A stretch of 64,000 nt of DNA from Toxoplasma gondii ME49 (GCF_000006565.2 NC_031470.1:1552954-1616953), one strand, 5' to 3'. Positions 33,359 through 47,020 are shown, counted from the first letter of the stretch. Made by a program: numbers and translations. The notes: generated by a model not told the origin, from the letters alone.

Positions 33359-36300
33359 ATGTCAGCGCAGGCCGTTCGCCAGAGAGGCCGAACTGGCTCT
33401 CGCGCAGAGTCCGCCTCGCGGCCCAAGACGAAGCAGGAGGCGGACTCCGCTGTCTCAGGCGAAAGCAGCCGTGCTGATTCCTCCGTAGTGGTCCAATATG
33501 AAGAACTCGTCGCGGGACTTCTCCCCCCGCATGCACGGTTTGCCTCCGCAACTTTGGACTTTGGCCAAGACCTGCAGAGTCACCAGTTCGTCGAGCACCA
33601 AGCCCAGAACGCGCAGGGCTCGCGCATGCTGGCGGCCGAATGGGGGCCTGCACTCCACGCGCTTCAGCAGTTTGCACTCGCCGGTGTGGGTACTGGAGCT
33701 GCTTCGTCTTTCTCCGACCGGATTCTCTCCTCGTGGCTGAGCCTTCCTGCTCCGGCTTCGGCGCAGAACGCCGGTTCCCGGTCCGCGTCAGGCGAGGGTG
33801 CGAAGAGCGTGGATGGCGACGCTCGCGAGCTGGCGGAGAGGCATCTTCTCGCCCGGTGTCTTCAGGCGCTTCAGGAGGACCTAGCTGTTCTCGAGAGCGA
33901 AGAAGCAGATAGCGCGCTGGCCGACGCAGGCAGAAGTCGCAGCACAACTTCCCGTGTGCTCGCTCAGCTCCAGAAGGGCCGACTGTTTCAAAGAGGCGGC
34001 AGACTGTTCACTTCCGTCGACGCCGACGAGTCAGATATCTGCACATCGAGCGACGAAGACGAGCCTGCGGGCGCCACTGACGCGACCGACGCCTGCAGAC
34101 GCCTCCCAAAGGAGCAGAGCCGCTTGGACGCCTCCGCGCTGCCGCTTCGCCATGCCCTGCGCTCCCTTCGAAAGATTCAGCGCCGGCGCATGCAAGCTGA
34201 ACACCTTATGCTCCAGTGGCGTGAAGACGAGGGAAGCCTGAAGAATCTGCAGGCCGTCCTCAGTCTCTGGGCGAGGGATGGGATCTACTCCGTCGCCTCA
34301 GGCGTAGGTGGGGAGGCGACGCGAGCTGTGGTGGCCGGCGAACAACTGAGAAAGGCAGAAGGAAAGGCGCCTGGCCCAGAGTTCGAGCGCGGAGAGCTGG
34401 CTCATGCAGCCGAAGAAATTCGCCGAATTGACCAAGTCGAAGCGGGAAGAAGGGTCCCGCGGCGAGAGCTGCAAGAGTGGAGAGCTGCGGCGCGAAGGCT
34501 CTTTGGAGGCGACACCTCAACGGCCGCGATCGAGATGGTTCTTGCCCAGTTCCTCCCTCCCGACAGAGCGTGCACTTTGAATGCGGATGCGTACACGGCG
34601 TCACAGGCTCTCGTCGACGAAGAGGAGCGACGCCAGATAATTTTTCGACTCGAAAAATGCCGGCGCCTTCTCCAGGCAGGGGCGGCCCAACAATCCGATA
34701 CGGACAAGCACGCAGAGGACGAAAGAGAGAACCTGAGAGAAGTCCTCCAGCCTCCACCCTGCTTCGCGCAACATGGTAGCGACGCGCTGCGTTGCGTAGA
34801 CTGCGCGCGCTGGCTTCTCCAGCTCCAACACTTCCAACAGATGGAGCTGGAAGGGACATCCGGCTTGCTCCTCCAGCCTGTCCAAACTGGGTTCGTCCGT
34901 CTGCTTCTTCTTCTTAGTCGCTGGCCTCGCATGCAGGGTCTGCAGCCAGCGCCGCGATCCTTCAGACTCAGTCTCGCTGCCGCGCTGAAGGAGATGCGCC
35001 TGGACAAATTCTCCGTCTCGTGGATGGGGGCATGTGCAGGAACCGACGGAGGAGCGCCAGGCGAAGAAGGTGATTCCCAAGAGGGGACGAAGAGGCAGAC
35101 AAAGAAGCTTTACGTTGGTAAGTCTGCCCCTGTCTGCACTGTTGTTTTCCGTGTAGTTTGAAGCAAATGCTGTTTTTGCTTGTCTCTGGAGAAGTTGGCT
35201 GGCTGCAGGTGACACCTCAAGATCGTTTTTGGGCGCTGTGGGGGAGGGGGGGGGGAGAGGACGCCCTTGTGGACCATTAGACAGGACTGTGAAACGCGTT
35301 CATGCAGTTGCTCAGCAGGCTTCAAGGCGACGCGAAGCCGATCCGTGCATTCCGCACAGACGAACCCCAGGAGAAGGTGACTAATAAAAATGTGAATGTC
35401 AAAGCACGTGTAAAGCTTGTATACGAATTCTCTGATTGCTCGGTAGGAGTGTGCTGTCTGTAGCTGAAGTTCTGTGACTGTCTCGGTCTGGATGAAGTCG
35501 ACGGGGAGCAGGTGCCCGATGATGAGGCGGACGACGGCGAATGGTTCTTCAAGACCATTTGCTTGTGCGCGTCCCTGGGTTTTTTCTACGAGCTCACCAA
35601 TTGAGTTCCCGTCTCTTCATCGTTTTACGAGTCAGGGTAAGTGTCGACTACACGGACGTAGCCTGCCAGATGGTGTTCTTTTTTGTGTTTGTCTGCTCTA
35701 CACTCAGGGCATTTGGGTGCCATGTACTCGACTGTTTGGGGCGGCGCCTTCAGTGGGAACTCTTCGCGGACGCAGGAGATTCTTCTTTGGCTGCGACAGC
35801 TAGGCCCTTTCCGGCCGCTTCGACTTGCTCCGGATCTGTCACCTCGGAGTCATGAAAGGAAAGCCGCGCGGCAGGTTATCGAGCAGAACAGACTCCGCAT
35901 GCTTCAAGGTCAGGAAAAGACAGGTCTGCACTATGCCCTTCCGGACTTTGCTGAGTCCGATGTCACTCTCGGAGGCCAAGGAGAAGAAAAAGGAAGAGAC
36001 GAAAAGAGTTGTCTTTCGCTCGGCGCGTACAGCGCTTCTCTGCTTTCTGGAGGTAAACGGAAGACCCTTCTGAGAGCTGCGAAGAAACATGTAACGTTTT
36101 GTCGTCTTTTGCCACCTACAACGCGGAGCCTAACTACTCACCGCCAGCTTTTCGGTGTCTTTGGGTCGCTGCGGGATCCCGAGCTAGTGATACCTTATTG
36201 GGATGCTCCGCGTTTCGTAGGAAAGCGTAAATACGCGCCTTCCCACAAGCGTTCCTCCCATTACGTTGTCCTGTAGCTTGGACAGCAGAGAACGTCGGGC

Positions 36301-39300
36301 CCTTCCCTCCGCATGTCTTGTGTCTCTTCAAGACATGAAACGGTTTCACGCTTACCAGGCAACACTGTGGCAGTTGCATACTGCATTTTTGAGTGACCTT
36401 GTATAGCTTACGGCGGGGGTGCTGCACGACTGAGCCTTTTTAGTCATCTTTTGTCGTTTGTTCCGGTTCACGCCGTCCCCTTTTTTTCTATGTTCTCGGG
36501 CCTGTGGTGTCCTATTCCGATTTTTTTTCCTATGCTCCTCTTTTTTCTCAGGCGACGGTGACGGTCTGCAGATGCACACAGACGCAGACAGCACAGAGAC
36601 TGAGGGCGAGGCCCAACACCGCCGGGAGGTCGCCCTCGCTCGCAAGCGCCAGGCTGGCGCGCAGGCACCGCATGAAACGAGACGAGAGAGTTCGCATCGC
36701 AGCGAAGGAGTGGCAGCGGTCGAAGGCGCCTCGTCGCGCCGGTGGACGTCGAAGAACCGAGGTCCAGAAACCACTGGAGAGGCGGACCTGGAGAAGGCGT
36801 TTGCGTATCTCGGCGGCGGATTCACCCACCTGAATACTTCTTGGTCTTACATGCCTCCTAAGCGTCGCTTGACGTACCTGCCGTCGACGGACTGTGCAGC
36901 TGAGACAGGCAGACAGAGAGAACATGAGGGCCAGGACGATTATGGAAAGATCCGAAGGAGCAATCGCAAGACTCAGACTCGCCATGAAGCTTCAGATGAG
37001 GACACGGAAGCAGAAACTGGGAAGAGAGAGAAACTCGGTGCATCCTCGGAATGCGGCTATGGTGATGACTCTTCTCCGTGGGTCGTGGAATTCAGCAGCA
37101 GCGATGAATCCGTTCGGGCCTTTGTCAGTGACGAGGCGAGCTACAGGTGAGATTTCCCGGCGGTTGCTATCAGAAAAGTAAATGCGGAGCTTGTCCTGCC
37201 ATTTATGAGTGTGAACGTTCGATGAATTCGTCTAAGTACTTCTCTGGTAGCCACTGAATAGACACCACGTACCGGGTGCTGCGTGTCTCTGTCTCTTGCC
37301 TTGTCACTGTGTGTCGGGCTCGCGACGAGCGGGTGTATCTTTTTTTCAGTGTGGCCTGGCCGCTGTAGGCGGTAAGCGTCAGCATGCAAAACACTGCCGT
37401 TCCGTTTCAATCTAACTCGGTACCCCTTTTCAGGTGCTGCGTTGTTTTTATGATACACTTAACTTGGGCGGAATTCCGACGTTGAAATGGAACAACGACG
37501 GAGAAAGTTTACGTTGCGCGTTTCGGTGAACCACATGTTAATCGGTTGCACTGTGGCTTCTCTGACCTCAGACGCCGATTCCGTTCTTGGCGTAAGCGCC
37601 AAAGTCGGAAAGCGAGCAAGACCTCTGCCCTCTCTCGAGTGTCCCCCGCTTATGCGGGTTCTTCTGGCGTGCTGAAGTGCACCGGCGACGCGCCTATGGA
37701 TGAAGGCTGGCAAGGTCACGTTCTGAACGAGTTTCTCGGACGCTTGGGTCCCGGAGTCTCTCTGTCCCGGTACACTCAGCTGGCGAACGCTGCGGCTGCT
37801 GGTGCGTCTGCGCTAGCTTCCGCGAGCCGTCGCAAACGAGGAACGCGTCCCCGCAAGCGCCCTCTGGGCTCCTCCGAGACATCAAGCTTTTCTCCTGAGT
37901 CGCTCATCTCCTCTGAGCAGGCTACGGCTTTGCGCGAATTCGAGGAGATGCAGCCGAGGCCTATGTGGAATGGGGCAGACAATTCTGCTAGCGGGTCGCT
38001 AGGGTCCTCCGTCTTTAACCTTATCTCTGAGCCGAAGAAACTTTCTCGACTGCGAAGGAAACCGCGAGTTCGTTCTGTGGAGCCGAGCTGGGATATCAAG
38101 GCGAGTCCATCGGTGAGTCTGTCAGAGCCCAGCGATGGACTGAGTCGTGGCGCGAAACATTCGGACGAGAAGAAGCAATATTCAGCTTTCCCCTTCGGAT
38201 TGGTCGCCAAAGGACTTTGGGGAGGCGGCCGCGGAGCTCAGGCGACGGGGAAGACGTCCTTGACGCCGAGAGAAGTTCAGCTCGTCTGCCTAGACGAATC
38301 CGAGGTTCACTCGAGGCTGGGGAAGACGAAGTTGTATCAGCAAGTCTTGCACGGAATGGAGGACAAACTGATTGGCAGGTAAGATGCATTCGGAGCTTGA
38401 CATCTCTCAGGCAACATATCTTCCGCAATCCACTAGATTCGTCCTCTGGCCATGTTTCGGTGCTGCAGCAACCTGAAATTCAAAAGGAGTCCCTGGTGTT
38501 CCGGGGTCGTGCCACACTAAGAATCGTTAGGTGTGCGTACCAAGATATGAACAACGTGTTAGTTTGTTTGCGGTTGATTCAACAGATTATCAAAAACATC
38601 GAGTGACCTCATCTGGAGGAAAAGGCTTGCGCGAGATGATGTCTTTGATACGAAGCGTCTTTCTTTCCCATGCATGCCAGGCGTGAATTCTACGTGGTCG
38701 TCGATGAAGAAAGCCGCGAGCTTCGAGTGATCCCAGCTGGTCGCCTCGTCTTCTTCTTAACCGAAACGCCGCGACAGAGACAGGAACAGTTCGTAAGTCT
38801 TTATTTTCCTTCCCGTCTCGTGTTGGGCTCTGTGGCGAGCGTTAGGTCTGTCCTTACCGCCACGTTTTCAATGTAACACCAACATACACACTTCTTTGTG
38901 TAAGATAGAAAATACGTTAAGCACGACCCACGCTGTAAATGTGTGAAACAACTGCGACAGCCTCGACACATACCTCTCTGAAGCATCCTTGTTTGTGGCG
39001 TCATTTCACAAAGGCGGGGGTGAGCGACGAAGGGAGAGCTTCCTGCCGATATGTTGCTGAGTACCTCTGAAGACAAATTCAATTTTCTTGAAAAAATCCC
39101 CAAACAGCGTCATCCGTGGTTCCTGCCATGTGCGATCCCTTCGGTGCGTGGAATGTGCGCTGCCTCTTTTCAGCTCGCGCGTCTTTTCACGGATCTCCGC
39201 CGACGGTCCAGAGGCACTTTCTTGCAGAGTTTGCTGAGCAAAAGAAGAAACGCACGAAATATACTCCTGATGAATGCGATGATATGGCAGAATCAGCTCA

Positions 39301-42300
39301 AGCATGTCAATAAGGTAAGTGAAGAGCCAAAACAACAACCGGCAGAGGTCAGAGAAACCAATTGACTGTAGCCTTACTCCTAGCTGGGTACACGTAAGAC
39401 GTGTGGACGTTTAATCCGCTTTCCTTGTTCGTTGACTGTGACGGAATCAAAAAAAGGATTTGTCTTTCTTGATTGTTTTCCATTTCTCCCCTCTTCTCCC
39501 CGAAACTGTGTCTCCCCCTTTTCCAGGCACGTCTCTGTCTCTTGCTGGGTGGCTACTGGCGTGACGCGGCCTTCGCTTCGGCCAACGCCCCTCTCACAGA
39601 ACAGCACCTTCTTCAAGATTTCCTCGCTGTCAACGGGGCTTGGGTTTCGGATCTCTTGGACGAGTCCTCAACTGCGCTTTCACACGACAATCAAGCTCGA
39701 CAACTGGTTGCGGCGATTCGCCGCCGGTGGTTACCTGCGGATCAATACACACGTCGCCCGCGCGAAGAGAAGTCTCTGAGTGCTTTCCAGAGAGACACTT
39801 CAGCTGTGAACTCCGCCGCTGCTCACATGCAACTTCCGTCTGAACTTCTTTTGAGAATCGACGAAGCTGCTGAAGACGCTGCGATCATTGCACGAGCTGC
39901 AGTCGCCGCCGCAGACAGAAGAACACGCGACATGTGAGGCGACTTATCGGGGACGGAGCGAGGAGCATGGGAGGTGGTGATCACCAAATGGAGCCAGACG
40001 AGAGGGTTTGGTATCTGTGTCGTATCGCCAGTGTTTTTATGTGTATCGTGCTCCGGAAAGGTGGACTCAACAGTACATGCTTGTTCATGACTCGTTGCAA
40101 TGCTTCTAACATGCAGTGCTGCGGCAGTCTTTTTTTTTCTCGCAGGATCACAAGGAACTTCCTTCCCGGACTTCTTCTTCGGTATATCCAGCGCGTCTTC
40201 CCTGTTTTCGTGTAAGTGCATCTTTTCCAGTTCACAATCTCGCGTCTTTCACGACAGTCTCCCAAGATGGAATGGACGGGGCGTGTATACGGTGTAGTCA
40301 GCTGTCTGAGTTAGTAAAACAATTAAGCAGTTCGTACAGAGAGATCGGCTGGTGCAGGGGGGAGGGAACGATACGCCTGATCGATGACCAATTTGTAAAT
40401 CGCGCATCTCGGCCTCCATTCTGCTTTTGCTCTTTCTCCAGCAAGGTATACCTGACGGCCCGTTGTGCCTTTGCCTTACAAAAGAAGGAAGAACAGGCGT
40501 TCACGCGGCGCATGCGGCAAGTGGAGAATAGCGTCGGCGTAAGTTACTTGGAAACACCACAAAGGACTTGTCCAAACAATTGTGTTTATTGCCGGTGTGC
40601 CTGTACCTGGCATTAGCTTTCCTTGCCCAAGTCTGAACACACGAGACGACCGCTTGAGGGTGGCTCCCCATCTTTGCTCCCACGACACTTGGATGCTCCT
40701 CCTGGAATAGTGGCATGAATGCGAACAGGATTCGCCGGCTCCGGAGTAGTGTATAGGGCCTCTGATTTGTTGCTTTTCCTGGCTGCTTAGGCCTCTTTCA
40801 CGAGCGTATCGGGCGCCTTTTTTAAGGCTGTCAGCGAGCCTGCTGCGGACTTCGTCATACATTCACATGCTCCTCTTCTGCAGTTAACCACTTTCGCAGT
40901 GTGCTTGACTCCAGCGGGAAACGTGTATCGGTTTGTGTCGTCCTTCGCATTTGTGCGACTCAGAAGGGCGGCTCTGGTGCGTCTGCGAATGCGTTCGGAA
41001 GCTTCTCGGCAGACGTTCTCCGTGGTCAGTACGATGTCTTCTCGGCGGAAGTAGGAGGGTAAGATTTCTGGATCAACTACACTTCTTATCTGGGAGACAA
41101 TCTCTCGTGCGCACTACAAGTCTCCTCTCAACTGTGCTCGGAAACACCACCATGACGGGGTATTCATCGCTCCTGGTCGAGATTCCCAGAGAAAGGTAGT
41201 TTAAATAAACCTAGTACGTGAATATGCCATGCACAGTTTGTAGGCTCAAAGCTATACTAAGTGTTATCGCCACGATGTCTTGTTGCTTCGTATCAAACCA
41301 TGTTTTTCGTGGGAGTGAAAAACATCATGAGACAGAAGAAGCGAATGCCAGTGTTTTTGGTGCGGCCAAGATATTCGCTTTACCCGGAGCTGCACCGCAC
41401 CTTTGACAAGTTCTCTGCATGCGTCTTGTGCGGCCATCATCTCTAATCAATGCACCCTGCAAGTCCACTCACGTTGATTCCTTAGAATTTGGTGTGATGT
41501 AGTGAGGCAGTCGAGGCAGGCGCGTAGGAGCTAGGCAAGCCTTGGCGTGTGCTGCGTTGTTGGGGACGCTGTTGATATTTGAGTGAAATTTTCCTCTCGC
41601 GTGTGTGTCTCCGTGAATTTTGTCTCTGTATCTCAGCCGCAGTGTAGCCTCGAAGGGGGATTTCGAGATGCGGGAAGCGGGAGCTACAATCGAAGATCGC
41701 CTGTACGAAATGCTGCCTTCTTTCAACGCGTCAGCTGTTCGTCCTGAAGACCTCTTCGACGTAGGAGACCTTCTTCCTTTCAAGCTGGTCAAGAGCGAGG
41801 AGGGCGGCTACAGTTCCTTCTGTGTTTCTCCGTTTTCTGCCCTCATAAAAAATGGCACTCGTGCCAGTCAGCTCGACATGGCGGCGATGAAGGAAAGGTA
41901 CATACTTTCGACGTTTCTGTTCTTTCGTCTGGTACTGGTACAGTGCAACGCGTAGCTGAAGCAGATGACGTCTTCGAGTGTGTTCAGCCTGTGGGATGGG
42001 AAACAGAAAGATTGGCAAACGCCTCGTGGAAAAGAAATGGCCTGAAGACCTGGCGTGGCGTCTGGTTTTTGGTGGCGTTTTCGGCCACGTAAAGTGACGT
42101 CGATGCGTCAACAGCGTGGGAAGTTCCAGGCAGTTTTGTTTTTGTCAGTTAGTCAAGACGAGTAGTTTTGACGTTGATTTTTCTCTGTTGGGTGCGCCTC
42201 TCCCTATAGCGTAGCCAAATCTATTTACGCGATTGCTTGTGTCATGCCTGACATGCAGCTGGGGCACATTTGCTGTGGACTTCGCTTGTCACATTGCCCA

Positions 42301-44055
42301 AGAACGCCGCTTCCTCCAGGAGAACAGGAAAGGAGGCCCGCTGCTCTCTTCATTCTCTGTCGATGAGTTTGCTCGGCTCACCAAAGTTCTACGATGCCTT
42401 GTTCTGTTGTATAATCGGCAAAACAAGACTTTCTCGGGCAAATCAGGGGTAAGCAAAAGAGAAGAACACACGGTAGGAGGGAGGACGCAGTATTTATTTT
42501 TTGCCGAACGGCGGAGAGAGCCTCTAGCACGCATTCAAAACTCTCCTACTTCATTGCGTGTGCGCTGTTTATCTCTTCTGCAGCTTTCCAACCTATTCCG
42601 TGTCCACGTTGGTCGTGAGTCTCGCGATTCTGACAGCACCTCCGACGTCCCGCCTCCTTCAGTCATTCAGTGGATTTCCCGCACATTCCTCCAGCAAGAT
42701 GAGCAGGAGCAACTCTTTGTTTCAAGAGCCAACAGAACCAAGTAGGTTGTCAACGGGCAAAACGGTTTGACGCTCGTAGTTCGGTATGTATCATGCTGTT
42801 GATGGAATACTCCAAGGACTGTTAGCATCCCGCAGTGCTGTGGGACGTTGCGTTCTGTGTTCCTGCCAAGAGCTATTCTTTCGGCATGGTCGCCACAGCC
42901 GGAGAATCAGCGTTCCTGAGCTTCTTTGCTAGTCGACAGGCTCCTGGTGGAGCAACAAGACTCAGCCCGTTGTGCGGCATATCTGAATTCCAATTCAGAC
43001 GGGAACTAATATCTCTTATTCGGGTGCTAATGGTTTCTGTGTGCATACTTGGTGTCCAATCCTCATCACTGGATGCAGGCTTTTGGCAACAATCCTGTGG
43101 ATCTGCGTGGCCACGTCGGCTGACTGGAAGTTCGACTTCGAAAGCTTGTTGGTGCACGAGTGGAAAGGCCGATATATATCAAAGTGAGTTCCACATTTGT
43201 CGCAGCAAACGCATGTGCAGCACGCTCTGCGGTCAAGCCGCTACCTGTTCATCCCTGTGCGGTCACAGTATTCTGGTCATCGTTCGGCAAGAGAAATGAC
43301 GAAGACGCCAAACTCGGGTGCCAGCTCGTGTTGAAAAGATGCCTGTGATAAGGACAGATGAAGCAGTTCGAAAAGAGTATTTCAGTTAGCTGTTTTGTCG
43401 GCTTGAGATTTGCCGGAGGAGAGGGTGCGAATGAGCAAGGTAATTCAGTTACACCTTATGGGAATTATATAGCCAGGGATATATATGAATCGCGCAAGTA
43501 CATATCCAATGTGTTTGGTTTTATGTGTCACTGCAGCTTTGAGGCATGCGCCTCGCTTATTGGCTTAACGCACACACGCAACGAGTCGAAGCCGGTAAGT
43601 TCACCCCACCTTATAGATTTGCTCGCATGTATTACATATGTACCTACCGAAATTTCTCACGTAGCAGAATTCCCATGCTGGAACAGTCGTCCCAACCCTG
43701 GTGGTTGGCGCCAGTCTCTATGTGCCGTAGAATTATTCAGCGAATGAACATCTCTTTCGGTGTGTGCGGCATGTTGAGTTGTCGTGTGTTGCTCGGGCAG
43801 AACGCTCTTTCGTGAATGTCGTAAGCTAATGCTGTGTCCGTCACAAGTTCCACTTGCAGACCAAGAGAAGCCAAGTCGTGATCGGAAACAGTGGCATCTG
43901 TACTCCTTGTCTTTTCGCAGCGTGAATATCGACTTCAGCTCCCCTGTCCCCTAACAACTGGCGAGTCGAAGGAAGCAGCCCGCCGGGCCCGCGCCGTAGC
44001 GCCTATCCAGTCTCTTCTAGGTGACGACAAGAAGAAGCGGCGCCGAGGCCGCTAA
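33359..44055 (+). CDS. Approximately 20-exon gene for a roughly 1,850-residue helical protein, unknown function
   Basis: I recognise no domain. The ATG at 33359 opens exon 1 (to 35117). Later exons join with exact phases: 35470-35578, 35708-35908, 36552 to about 37123, 37434-37525, 37572-38378, 38681-38792, 39174-39314, 39527-39933, 40146-40211, 40442-40538, 40884 to about 41024, (about 41121-41195), 41637-41897, 42259-42448, 42584-42741, 43079-43183, 43537-43594 and 43921-44055 (stop). Uncertain joins are the small exon at about 35316-35376, the end of 36552-37123/37146, and around 41024-41195. The protein is largely alpha-helical and Leu/Arg-rich (DGEWFFKTICLCASLGFF; REFYVVVDEESRELRVIPAG; LARLCLLLGGYWRDAAF-type helices) and ends in a basic tail (GDDKKKRRRGR), possibly a nuclear signal. 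No low-complexity runs dominate, unlike neighbours, so a conserved complex subunit is plausible but unproven. Confidence 0.75.
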
Positions 44056-45183
44056 GTGTATGCGTGCAGTTGGCGTGATGTGGTTGGGTCTTTGTTGGCC
44101 GAGGTACAAGTACGGGAGTTCTTCTCTGGATCCAGCGCAGGAATAGAAGTGCTTGCACGCTCACAGTGACATGTTTTCTTCGTCTGTAGAAATGATGGCA
44201 TCATATACAGAGAGCACCTCTTCAGACGATCCGGAGCTGAGCTTAACCGAATTGGGTGCGATGTGTGCAAAGCCAGACACGAGTTGCAATGCAGGTCCAG
44301 CTTACTGTCAGATACTGGCACTCTCTAAGCGACGTTTGAGTCATGTGTCGCTAGGAGTCACGCATTTAATCTCTCTGGTGGAAAACACCATTCATTTGAC
44401 ACGGCGGTTAAAGCGCTTGACCTGTTGCAGCCCTGTGGAGGCGGCACCGATCGAATATGTGCGAAGTGGGTAGTCAAACCGCGATTTCAAGTTGCCTTGA
44501 CGTCATGGAGCGTTATTGTTCCACCAGAACCGGCAGTCACCTAGGGCAGTTCTGTGCAGCCTAAAATTGTGAGTTACAATTCATTCACACCGCAGACACT
44601 GTGATTGCTTCAAGACATGAAACATTAAGGTACCACTGTTAGTTGTGGCCCAAGAGGATGCCTGCTGGCCGTTTTAGCCGGGGTTCTGAGAAACAGGGGC
44701 AACCTCCGGGAACTGAGAAAAGACAGAACTACTGTGGCCTTTCTATGGCACGACCAAAAGCATTCTTTGTTAGAAGCAGCGTCTCATGTGCAGCAGACCC
44801 TCTGACACAGCTCTACCGCTTGTAGTCGTTGTCGCTGTCGTGTTCACCACCTATATTTGGCAGTTGCATTCCAGTGAATGCCGGCAAACCAGTTCACAAG
44901 AGCACACAAGCGCCCGAAAAAACTGCTTCGATGTGGTCAAGACGTTTCGAAATCCCTGGTAAACCCATCTTTTGCAGAGAAAGCGCTTGCAGCAGGTCTG
45001 AGGCTAGCGGCGATCTGGTTTGTGACCGTGCAATGTGTGGCATAACCATAAGGACTAGCGAGGTCAGCAATGTTTTTTGCGACAATTCACACTTACTGAG
45101 AGAGTCCCCTCTATTATTTTATCTGCGTAATCCATTCTGCGGTGTTCAGACGTGGTGCGAACGAAATTAACAACGTAGTGAGC
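44056..45183. other. Convergent 3' intergenic region
   Basis: This lies between the stop at 44055 and the 3' part of the minus-strand gene. Open frames are short and unbiased, and I see nothing further that can be supported. Confidence 0.45.
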
Positions 45184-46883
45184 CTATCTGGTCTCCGCCG
45201 ATGGTCGACTGCCGAAACACGTAGCAAGTCGATCATTTGCGAACAGAAGCCGACAGTGCGAGAGTAGCTCCTCCTGCGTTAACGTTTTTAACCTTTCAAC
45301 ACGTGTTTTTACATCGCACGTACAACGGAACCGATAGTTGCCCGCGTTGTCAACGTGGCAGTGGTGCATGAATCGTGGACCTAAGTCCAGTAATCATAAA
45401 ACGAATATCTGATCCACAATTCCGTTGATATATCCGGACCTGAGTGCAACAAATGATGGACAGAGGGTGTATGACGGGTAACTGGCGTGCCAATGCTGGG
45501 ATAGATCGCTATGCGAGCCTGGCGGAGAATTTTTTGTCGAATCGCCGACTCCTGTATCGTAGCGCTGTCCAAGTTCATCAATCCCTTCAATACGACTGGG
45601 AGATTTTCGCCTCAAAAAGATTCGGGTCCGTCTGAGTCGAACAAACGAAATATTCTAGACCTAATAATTAGCGGTAGGTAAGCGTAGTACATGCGCCGAA
45701 TCCACCCCCATGAGAGGAACCGGAAAAGTCACCTGTGGGGCGAACGAATACGTGGTTGTTGAGATATCCTGGGAACAAACCAAAAGTGAAACTGTGATCT
45801 GACGGAATGCTAATTGATATGTTTCATTATCATTTGGAAGTGCGGTAGCCTGGTCACGGTATCGCAAATTCCTGCAGAATGAGGAGGATGCGGACGAATG
45901 TCTTGCGGCCTCCGGATCCTAACGCCAGCCTTTCCTCTTTTTTCCTACGGTTGAGCCTGTTTCTCGTGGGATATTACGCGGGGGGCTGGGGGGCGTCCGC
46001 AGTTTTCGCGCCCTCCCGAGGGGCAGTGTGACTGCTCTCATCCTCTGGATACTGCATCCCAACTGGTGAACAACAGTGAGTCTTCCTATGTGGAACCCAG
46101 ATGACAGTGTGACCAACGTCTGTGTTATTCAAGAGAAACATTATTGCTCGATCAACGTGTCTACTGCTGTTCTCAACCATCTTTCACTTTTCTAACGACA
46201 CAGCGCCTACAGATGAACCTGTGTACACAGGAGCTAACTAGCCAGAACGCGTCATGTTATAAAGATTTCATTCTAAGGTCGCCGTTGTAGTTACAGCACT
46301 CCGAACATGCAACAAGCTGCAGATTGAGCACCTGAAGACAAAGGCAGTCCCGTTATTGTGTGCTTCGTATGCTTTCTTTGTGATTCGGAAATTAGTTGTT
46401 AAATACATTGGCGGGTGTGTTGCTCTCAAACCCTGGAAACTCAAGCGGAGTCGTGGTTGAGAGTCAAGAATAAATAGATGGAGAGTCTCTGTTCCGGGGG
46501 CAGCTGTGTCCTGGCAGAAATAGGGCACTTCGGCATTCTCCCGGTGTTTTGACCTCCACAGTTAGTGACGTGTTCGTTACTGGGTCGAAGATAGAATAGA
46601 TGTTCGATCATTGTCGTATTACGCCCATGACTTTCAACGTCTGGAAACGTCTTTGTGCGAATGCACGGACTCAGTAAAAACACCATCGATCAGCGCACAC
46701 AGTTCGTTTCCCTCGACTACGGGTTTGGTCTCTTAAAGGGACATAGAAATTACCTTGAGCTTTGACGGGTTCGCCCGTGAGTAGTGATTTACGACATATC
46801 TCCACTAAACAGGTGTTTAATTTTCTGCTGCGTCGCTCGGTCAACATTGACACCGCCAACGGAGAGCCATCTAGTTCGAACAT
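45184..46883 (-). CDS. Multi-exon gene, unknown protein, head-to-head with the F-box gene
   Basis: The family is unknown. The minus-strand ATG at 46883 has a CAAAATG context and opens MFELDGSPLAVSMLTERRSR, ending on a CAAG|GTAATT donor (phase 1). It joins in phase to an exon beginning near 46637 (DVESHGRNTTMIEHLFYLRP). Next come an exon near 46436-46330 (PPMYLTTNFRITKKAYEAHN), 46163 to about 45978 (VDRAIMFLLNNTDVGHTVIW) joined as AG|T, and one from about 45868 (LRYRDQATALPNDNETYQLA) joined as GC|G. Coding-like stretches continue at 45570-45425 (RIEGIDELGQRYDTGVGDST) and to a stop at 45184, with unresolved borders. There is no TM segment or motif I know. Codon bias is weak, as in the other minus-strand unknowns here. 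Confidence 0.45.
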
Positions 46884-47020
46884 TTTGCAGCAGCGAGACT
46901 TTAGTTCGTAGTGACGTCAACTGACTGTAACAAGACCAGTGTCGACAAAGGGCAACGAAGGCAGACAGCTTGCGGTTCCCGAAAAGTAACTCTCCGCCAG
47001 TCTTCTGTAGAGAACACAAA
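46884..47020. promoter_or_regulatory. Very short bidirectional promoter/5' UTR interval
   Basis: Only 137 bp separate the predicted start codons at 46883 (minus) and 47021 (plus). Core promoters of both genes must lie here or inside the opposite transcript. No TATA-like element is obvious, which is usual for this group. Confidence 0.45.
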
